This document shows positions 55,857 to 64,000 of a DNA stretch of 64,000 bases, in pieces. Within the stretch, counting starts at the first letter, position 1, and each line of letters starts with the position of its first letter. Under the pieces are notes generated by a model, which worked only from the letters and a program-made list of their open reading frames with translations, did not search any database and had not been told where the DNA came from. The position numbers and the translations under genes are program-made. The stretch comes from Streptomyces sp. f51 (GTDB taxonomy: Bacteria > Actinomycetota > Actinomycetes > Streptomycetales > Streptomycetaceae): assembly GCF_037940415.1 (NCBI RefSeq), contig NZ_CP149798.1:1356001-1420000 (forward strand), in the 5' to 3' direction.

Positions 55857-56885
55857 CTAGAGCCCCAGCCGCGCCAGCACCTTCCCGCCGTTCAGCTCGC
55901 ACGAGCCCTCACCCGCGGCCGTCCACGCCGCCGCGCACAGCGCCCGCAGGCCGTCGAGGGCTTCGCCCTCGCCCGTCAGCTCCAGTTCCTCGCCGCCCGC
56001 CGTCGCCGTCCAGCCGCCGCAGCGGAAGCCGTCGCCTGCCTCGACGACCTCGGGCTGCCCGGTGAGCATCCCGCGCAGATCGGCGTCGACGTACGTCGGA
56101 CGGTGCTTCGGCGGTGCGGCGAGCAGCTGGGCGCCGTCCGTCACACCGGTCAGGACGAGCAGCGAGTCCACCTCTCCGTTGAACGCGCCCTCGATGTCCG
56201 TGTCCAGCCGGTCCCCGACCACCAGCGGCCGCTCGGCCCCGGTCCGCAGGATCGTCTCGCGGTGCATCGGAGGCAGCGGCTTGCCCGCCACCTGCGGCTC
56301 GGCACCCGTGGCGATCCGGACGACCTCCACGGCCGCTCCGTTGCCGGGCCCGATCCCGCGCGCGCCCGGAATCGTCAGATCCGTGTTGGAGGCGAACCAG
56401 GGAACCCCCCGCGCGACGGCGTAGGACGCCTCCGCGAAACGGGACCAGGCCAGATCGGGACCGCCGTACCCCTGGACCACCGCGACGGGCTCGTCCTCCG
56501 CCGAGTCGACCGGTTCCAGCCCGCGCTCGCGCAGCGCGACCCGCAGCCCGTCGCCGCCGATCACCAGGACACGCGCCCCGGCCGGAACCTGCTCGCTGAT
56601 GAGCCGGGCCACGGCCTGCGCCGAGGTGATGACGTCCGAGGCCACCGTCGGTATGCCCAGCTCCGTGAGGTGCCCGGCGACCGCGTCCGGGGTGCGCAGC
56701 GCGTTGTTCGTGACGTACGCGAGGTGCATCCCGCCCGCGCGCGCCGTCGCCAGTGAGTCCACCGCGTGCGCGATCGCCTCACCGCCCGCGTACACCACAC
56801 CGTCCAGGTCAAGCAGCGCGGTGTCGTACGCCTCGCTCAGCGCCTGCCCACTGCCCTCGGGCCGCGTCCTGACGGTCTGGCTCAT
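55857..56885 (-). CDS. HAD-superfamily hydrolase, NagD/nitrophenylphosphatase-like
   Basis: The 342-residue product belongs to HAD class IIA: LLDLDGVVYAGGEAI supplies the nucleophile Asp motif, AYVTNNALRTPDAVAGHL motif II, and VGDRLDTDIEGAFNG motif IV. KPLPPMHRETIL contains the motif III Lys. Activity on a phosphorylated sugar or p-nitrophenyl phosphate is expected. ATG 56885 has GAGGAG nine bases upstream. The C-terminal 80 residues are a less conserved extension. Confidence 0.9.
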   Translation of the reverse strand: MSQTVRTRPEGSGQALSEAYDTALLDLDGVVYAGGEAIAHAVDSLATARAGGMHLAYVTNNALRTPDAVAGHLTELGIPTVASDVITSAQAVARLISEQVPAGARVLVIGGDGLRVALRERGLEPVDSAEDEPVAVVQGYGGPDLAWSRFAEASYAVARGVPWFASNTDLTIPGARGIGPGNGAAVEVVRIATGAEPQVAGKPLPPMHRETILRTGAERPLVVGDRLDTDIEGAFNGEVDSLLVLTGVTDGAQLLAAPPKHRPTYVDADLRGMLTGQPEVVEAGDGFRCGGWTATAGGEELELTGEGEALDGLRALCAAAWTAAGEGSCELNGGKVLARLGL

Positions 56886-56957
56886 TGCGCATCGCTCCTC
56901 GTTAGATCCCTTTCCCCCGATCATCGCTCATGCCACCGACACACTTACGATGCCCCA

Positions 56958-58250
56958 ATGAACTATGCAGGTCCCGAGGAGGCGACACCGGCGGGGAGCG
57001 GCCTCGAACTCACCCCGTTCCGAGGCCTGCGCTACGACCCGGACCGGGTCGGCAGTCTCGCCGCCGTGACGTCCCCGCCCTACGACGTGATCGTGCGGCC
57101 CGACGGACTCCTCGAACTCGAATCGGCCGACCCGTACAACATCGTCCGGCTGATCCTCCCCCAGGACGGCACCCCGGCCGCCCGCAACCGGCAGGCGGCC
57201 GACACGCTGCGCCGCTGGCTGTCGGAGGGCGTCCTGGCCGCCGATCCCGAGCCCGGCCTGTACGTGTACGAACAGCGCGACGGCGACCTGCTGCAACGGG
57301 GCGTGATCGGCAATCTGCGGCTGTCCGATCCCGCCGACGGTGTGGTGCTCCCGCACGAGGACGTGATGCCGCACGTCATCGCGGACCGCGCTGCCCTGAT
57401 GCGCGCCACGTCCGCCAACCTCGAACCCCTGCTGCTGACCTATCGCGGCAACGGTTCCGGGCGCGGCGCCGGCGCCGTCATCGAACGCACCGTCGCCCTG
57501 CCGCCGCTGCTGTGCACCACCACGGAGGACGGCATCAGCCATCGTCTGTGGGCGGTCACGGACCCCGCGGAGCTCGCGGAGATCCGCACGGACCTGGGCC
57601 GGCACCAGGCCCTGATCGCCGACGGCCACCACCGCTGGGCCACGTATCTGCGTCTACGCGCGGAGCACCCCTCCCCGAGCCCCTGGGACTACGGTCTGGT
57701 CCTCCTGGTGGACACCGCCCGCTATCCGCTGCGCGTCCGGGCGATCCACCGTCTGCTGCACCGTCTGCCGGTCGCCGAGGCGCTGGCCGCGCTCGGGGAC
57801 TCCTTCCGCGTACGCCACCTCGACGTGCCCCTCGCCGAGGCACTGGAGGCCCTCGCGGCGGCTGCGGCCGAGGGGAACGCGTTCCTCCTCGCGGGCGACG
57901 GCGCCTTCCACCTCGTCGACCGCCCTTCGCCCGACCTCCTCGCCCGTACGATCCCGGCCGGGCACCCGGAGGCCTGGCGCGCGCTGGACGCCACGGTGCT
58001 GCACGCCACCCTTCTCGACCATGTGTGGGGCATCCCCGAGGACTCCCCCGCGGACATCGCGTACATCCACGACACGACCGCCACGGTCGAGAAGGCGGAG
58101 CACGACGGGGGCACGGCCGTGCTGATGCACCCGGTCCACGAGGAGGTCGTACGCGAACTCGCCCGCCAGGGGGTCACGATGCCGCGCAAGTCGACGTCCT
58201 TCGGGCCGAAGCCGGCGTCCGGTCTCGTCCTGCGGGCGCTCACTCCCTGA
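56958..58250 (+). CDS. DUF1015 family protein
   Basis: The 430-residue cytoplasmic product matches DUF1015: LTPFRGLRYDPDRVGSLAAV, TSPPYDVI, NIVRLILPQD, LIADGHHRWATYLRLR and CSxxPR-like VTMPRKSTSFGPKP. The family is sometimes annotated as ParB/serine-kinase-like, but its reaction is not established to my knowledge. The ATG follows TACGAT (56946-56951) by six bases, so it is probably leaderless. It is divergent from the HAD gene with 72 bp between the starts. Confidence 0.85.
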   Translation: MNYAGPEEATPAGSGLELTPFRGLRYDPDRVGSLAAVTSPPYDVIVRPDGLLELESADPYNIVRLILPQDGTPAARNRQAADTLRRWLSEGVLAADPEPGLYVYEQRDGDLLQRGVIGNLRLSDPADGVVLPHEDVMPHVIADRAALMRATSANLEPLLLTYRGNGSGRGAGAVIERTVALPPLLCTTTEDGISHRLWAVTDPAELAEIRTDLGRHQALIADGHHRWATYLRLRAEHPSPSPWDYGLVLLVDTARYPLRVRAIHRLLHRLPVAEALAALGDSFRVRHLDVPLAEALEALAAAAAEGNAFLLAGDGAFHLVDRPSPDLLARTIPAGHPEAWRALDATVLHATLLDHVWGIPEDSPADIAYIHDTTATVEKAEHDGGTAVLMHPVHEEVVRELARQGVTMPRKSTSFGPKPASGLVLRALTP

Positions 58251-58284
58251 GGCACCCGGCTCCCGGGAACTCCCCCGGAAACGC

Positions 58285-58329
58285 CACGTGGGCGGCAGGA
58301 GCACCTTCCGGTGTCCTGCCGCCCACGTG
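58285..58329. terminator. bidirectional hairpin terminator
   Basis: A 20-bp stem with one bulge (CACGTGGGCGGCAGGA at 58285-58300 plus CACC, complement 58310-58329) and a TTCC loop separates the convergent DUF1015 (+) and RGG/TPR (-) genes. Confidence 0.88.
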
Positions 58330-58348
58330 TTTGTGCCGGTGTCCGGCG

Positions 58349-60832
58349 TCAGCTCTGCGGACGGTGAGGAGCGTCGTCCTCGTCGTCCTTGTCCTCGTCC
58401 TCTTCGTCCTCGTCGAGGTCGTCGACGTCGTCGATGTCGTCCGTGATCGCGTCCTTGGTCTCGGACCCGATCTCGTCCTCGTCGTCGTCCTCGTCGTCGT
58501 CCTGGGCGTGGATCTCCGGCGTGGCGTCGGTCGCGGTCACGCTCACGGGCTCGTCGTCCTCGACGAGGGCGTCGACGAACTCGACGCCATCCATCTCGGC
58601 GAGACGATCGGAGGCGTCCGTGCTGCCGTCCTTGTCGGACTCGACGGTCTTGGCGAACCACTCGCGTGCCTCGCCCTCGCGTCCGGCGGCGAGGAGCGCG
58701 TCGGCGTAGGCGTACCGCAGTCGCGCGGTCCAGGGCTGGACGGAGTTCGAAGCCAGCTCGGGGCTCTGGAGGGTGACGATGGCGGCGTCCAGCTGATCCA
58801 TGTCACGCCGGGCGCCGGCCGCCACGAGCCGCATCTCGACCTGGCTCGCCTTGTCCAGCTTCTGGACCTCGGGCGCGCCCGCCATCTCCAGCGCCTTCTC
58901 GGGCCGGCCCATGCCGCGCTCGCAGTCCGCCATCACGGGCCACAGCTCCACGCCACCGGTCATCCGGCGCGCGGCGCGGAACTCGGCGAGCGCCTCGCTG
59001 AACTTCTGGTTCGCGTACGCGGCGAAGCCGGCCGCCTCGCGCACGGCCGCGACACGTGAGGCCAGCCGCAGCGCGATCCTCGAGTACGCGTAGGCGGTCT
59101 CGGGGTCCTCGTCGATGAGCCGGGCGACCATCACCAGGTTGCGGGAGACGTCCTCGGCAAGCCCCTTGGGCAGGCTCAGGAGTTCCTGTCGCACGTCCTG
59201 GTCGATCTCCTCGCCCGTGACGTCGTCCGGGATCGGCAGGCGCTTGATCGGCTCACGGTCCCGGTCCCGCTCGTCGCGGTAACGGCCGCCACCACGCCGG
59301 TCGTCGCCCCCGCGGTCGTCACGGCCGCGGAAGCCGCCGGGGCGCCCGCCGCGGTCGTCACGGCGGAAGCCACCGCTGCTGCCACCACGGTGGTCGTCCC
59401 GGCCCCGGTAGCCGCCGCCGCTGCCACCACGGCTGTCGTCACGGCGGAAGCCGCCGCGGTCGTCGTCACGACGCGGGCCGCTGGGGCGCTCGTCACGACG
59501 GAAGTCTCCACGGTCGTCGCGGCGGAAGGGCGGACGGTCGCCGTCCCTGCGCTCGTCACGGCGGAAGTCGCCGCCGCCCCGGTTGTCGTCACGGCGGAAG
59601 CCGCCGCGGTCGTCGTCGCGACGCGGGCCGCTGGGGCGCTCGTCGCGACGGGAGTCTCCACGGAACCCACCGCGGTCGTCGTCACGACGGGGGCCGCTGG
59701 GGCGCTCATCGCGACGCTCGTCACGGCGGAAGGCCGGACGGTCGGGGTCGCGGCGGAAGCCGCCACGGTCGTCGCCCCTGCGCTCGTCACGGCGGAAGTC
59801 GCCGCCGCCCCGGTTGTCGTCACGGCGGAAGCCGCCGCGGTCGTCGTCGCGACGCGGGCCGCTGGGGCGCTCGTCGCGACGGGAGTCTCCACGGAACCCA
59901 CCGCGGTCGTCGTCACGACGGGGGCCGCTGGGGCGCTCGTCACGGCGCTCGTCACGGCGGAAGGCCGGACGGTCGGGGTCGCGGCGGAAGCCGCCACGGT
60001 CGTCGCCCCTGCGCTCGTCACGACGGTCGTCCCGTCGGAAGTCACCGCGGTCGTCACGGCGGAAGCCGCCACCGCTGCTGCCGCCACGGTTGTCGTCACG
60101 GCCTCGGTAGCCGCCGGCACTGCCGCCACGGTCATCACGGCGGAAGCCGCCACCGCTGCCACCACCACGGTTGTCGTCGCGACGGAAACCACCGCCACTG
60201 GCACCACCGCGGTTGTCGTCACGGCGGAAGCCGCCACCGCTGCTGCCGCCACGGTTGTCGTCACGGCCTCGGTAGCCGCCGGCACTGCCGCCACGGTCGT
60301 CGCGACGGAAGCCGCCACCGCTGCTGCCACCACGGTTGTCGTCGCGGCGGAAGCCGCCACGGTCGCCGCCACCACGGTTGTCGTCACGACGGTCGTCACG
60401 GCGGAATCCACCGCGGTCGTCATCGCGACGCGGGCTGCTGGGCCGGTCGTCGCGGTTGAAGGCGGGGCGGTCCCCGTCCCGGCGGAAGCCACCGCCGCTG
60501 CCGCCGGCGCCACCGCGGTCGTCGCGGCGCGGGCCGCTCGGACGGTCGTCACGGCGGAACGGCGGCCGGCCGCCCCGATCGCCCTCGCGGCGGTCGTCGC
60601 GGCCACGGTAGCCACCGCCACTGCCGCCGGTGCCGCCGCTGCGGTTGTCGTCGCGACGGAAGCCGCCACGGTCACCACCGCCGCGGTTGTCGCCACCGCG
60701 GTTGTCGTCACGGCGGCCGGAACCACCACGGTCGTTGTCTCGGCGAGGGCCGCCGCGGTAGTCACCGCGGTCACCACTGTCACGACGGCGCTGGTCGCGC
60801 TCCGGTCGCTCGTCGGGAGAGTTGGTGGACAT
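58349..60832 (-). CDS. Arg/Gly/Asp-repeat protein with TPR domain and acidic tail
   Basis: The 827-residue product has three parts. Residues about 1-545 are a disordered region built of RRDDRGG, GGFRRDDNRGG and RPSGPRRDDD repeats, similar to RGG-box RNA-binding tails. Residues about 550-760 are a helical TPR-like domain (GEEIDQDVRQELLSLPKGLA, FAAYANQKFSEALAEFRAAR, EKALEMAG). The last 60 residues are almost wholly Asp/Glu. ATG 60832 has AGGAG eight bases upstream. The repeat DNA includes a 231-bp tandem duplication. Binding to RNA is inferred. It lies just beyond the end of an rRNA operon. Confidence 0.85.
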   Translation of the reverse strand: MSTNSPDERPERDQRRRDSGDRGDYRGGPRRDNDRGGSGRRDDNRGGDNRGGGDRGGFRRDDNRSGGTGGSGGGYRGRDDRREGDRGGRPPFRRDDRPSGPRRDDRGGAGGSGGGFRRDGDRPAFNRDDRPSSPRRDDDRGGFRRDDRRDDNRGGGDRGGFRRDDNRGGSSGGGFRRDDRGGSAGGYRGRDDNRGGSSGGGFRRDDNRGGASGGGFRRDDNRGGGSGGGFRRDDRGGSAGGYRGRDDNRGGSSGGGFRRDDRGDFRRDDRRDERRGDDRGGFRRDPDRPAFRRDERRDERPSGPRRDDDRGGFRGDSRRDERPSGPRRDDDRGGFRRDDNRGGGDFRRDERRGDDRGGFRRDPDRPAFRRDERRDERPSGPRRDDDRGGFRGDSRRDERPSGPRRDDDRGGFRRDDNRGGGDFRRDERRDGDRPPFRRDDRGDFRRDERPSGPRRDDDRGGFRRDDSRGGSGGGYRGRDDHRGGSSGGFRRDDRGGRPGGFRGRDDRGGDDRRGGGRYRDERDRDREPIKRLPIPDDVTGEEIDQDVRQELLSLPKGLAEDVSRNLVMVARLIDEDPETAYAYSRIALRLASRVAAVREAAGFAAYANQKFSEALAEFRAARRMTGGVELWPVMADCERGMGRPEKALEMAGAPEVQKLDKASQVEMRLVAAGARRDMDQLDAAIVTLQSPELASNSVQPWTARLRYAYADALLAAGREGEAREWFAKTVESDKDGSTDASDRLAEMDGVEFVDALVEDDEPVSVTATDATPEIHAQDDDEDDDEDEIGSETKDAITDDIDDVDDLDEDEEDEDKDDEDDAPHRPQS
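59440..60010. repeat. 231-bp (77-codon) tandem duplication inside the RGG/TPR gene
   Basis: Near-identical DNA recurs with a 231-bp period, for example AGGCCGGACGGTCGGGGTCG at 59731 and again at 59962. The period is a multiple of three, so the reading frame is kept. Shorter 15-45-bp repeats fill the rest of 59280-60770. Confidence 0.8.
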
Positions 60833-60903
60833 GGGGTGACTCCTGTCTTCGGTACCGCAAGTCATTCTCGCGCAGCCGGGTACCCGGCGCGCTTCGGCAA
60901 AAC

Positions 60904-60949
60904 AAAAAAGGACCCTCAGCCCCAGCGAGTCGCTGGGACCAAGGGTCCT
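60904..60949 (-). terminator. rRNA operon terminator
   Basis: On the minus strand AGGACCCT (60942-60949) begins a stem that closes with AGGGTCCT (60909-60916), with an inner CCCAGCGA/TCGCTGGG stem, followed by a run of T (60904-60909). It lies nine bases beyond the 5S 3' end. Confidence 0.9.
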
Positions 60950-60957
60950 CCAAATTT

Positions 60958-61077
60958 AGTTCGGCGGCGTCCTACTCTCCCACAGGGTCCCCCCTGCAGT
61001 ACCATCGGCGCTGTGAGGCTTAGCTTCCGGGTTCGGAATGTAACCGGGCGTTTCCCTCACGCTTTGACCACCGAAAC
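60958..61077 (-). rRNA. rrf: 5S ribosomal RNA
   Basis: The minus strand reads GTTTCGGTGGTCAAAGCGTG at the 5' end, has the conserved loop CCGAACCCGGAAGCTAAG, and ends GACGCCGCCGAACT. The ends pair, giving a 120-nt 5S rRNA of normal streptomycete length. Confidence 0.96.
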
Positions 61078-61209
61078 CCTGTCAGACGCCTCGTGATGAA
61101 ACGAGGCCTCGAACGGGCAGCGAACAAGCACACTTTTCAATTGATTAAGTGGAACTGTTCAGCCAGCACAACCGTTCGTTGTCTGGGAACTACACAGTGG
61201 ACGCGAGCA
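61078..61209 (-). other. 23S-5S spacer
   Basis: The transcribed spacer contains a small stem (GCCTCGT 61088-61094, ACGAGGC 61101-61107) just before the 5S 5' end, probably a processing signal. No tRNA is present. Confidence 0.7.

Positions 61210-64000
<2,791 letters not shown>

Noticed and set aside
59280..60770. CRISPR-like regular repeats
   Set aside because: The repeats lie inside a coding frame, their periods are multiples of three, and there are no unique spacers or cas genes.

Overview
The window is a chromosomal segment of a Streptomyces (or very close actinomycete). The evidence is very high G+C with G/C-biased third codon positions, many GTG starts, abundant 1- and 4-nt translational overlaps (TGATG, ATGA, GTGA), paired Rpf/LysM cell-wall proteins, a DmdR/IdeR-type iron box, and a gene order (der-plsC-cmk-tyrA-aroH ... 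rluB-scpB-scpA-parA-ald ... pyrG ... recN-nadK-tlyA) that I remember as the core streptomycete arrangement. Most of the region is conserved housekeeping DNA. The clearest accessory item is one insertion sequence.

Layout. 1-10 kb: 3' part of an acyl-CoA dehydrogenase, a 120-bp-period repeat tract, a DHA2 drug-efflux pump, a PIG-V-like membrane protein, a PAP2 phosphatase, a small I78 protease inhibitor, a WYL regulator and two lipoproteins, one of them a Liv-type binding protein. 10-14 kb: a branched-chain-type ABC transporter in which LivH, LivM and LivG are fused into one 951-residue polypeptide followed by a separate LivF. 14-16 kb: two Rpf/LysM muralytic proteins. 17.7-22.2 kb: der, plsC, cmk, tyrA, aroH read leftwards. 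22.5-24.2 kb: a three-gene membrane redox unit with a Rieske lipoprotein. 24.2-27.6 kb: two related nucleotidyltransferases, an ADP-ribosylglycohydrolase and an NrtR-type Nudix repressor with a clear operator. 27.7-32.8 kb: rluB, scpB, scpA, a ribbon-helix-helix-like protein and an orphan ParA. 33-39 kb: ald, a STAND/TPR protein, a Nudix hydrolase and pyrG. 39.7-46 kb: a GH15 glycosidase, an FAD-linked oxidoreductase, a PucR regulator and a GT4 glycosyltransferase. 46.4-48.3 kb: an IS630-family element carrying a tandem-S1 RNA-binding passenger gene, inserted exactly in the recN stop codon. 48.3-58.3 kb: recN, nadK, tlyA, a small protein, an SCP2 protein, an iron-siderophore ABC transporter (two permeases and an ATPase), a HAD phosphatase and a DUF1015 protein. 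58.3-60.8 kb: an 827-residue protein with an enormous Arg/Gly/Asp-repeat disordered region, a TPR domain and an acidic tail, next to the end of an rRNA operon. 60.96-64 kb: 5S and most of 23S rRNA, both leftward.

The most interesting candidates are the IS630 element with its S1 passenger and stop-codon-preserving insertion, the Liv fusion whose two nucleotide-binding domains look degenerate in complementary ways, the NrtR/ADP-ribosylglycohydrolase/nucleotidyltransferase cluster, and the RGG-repeat/TPR protein beside the rRNA operon. I see no CRISPR array, prophage, biosynthetic gene cluster or tRNA gene. All functional assignments come from reading motifs; no database search was run.
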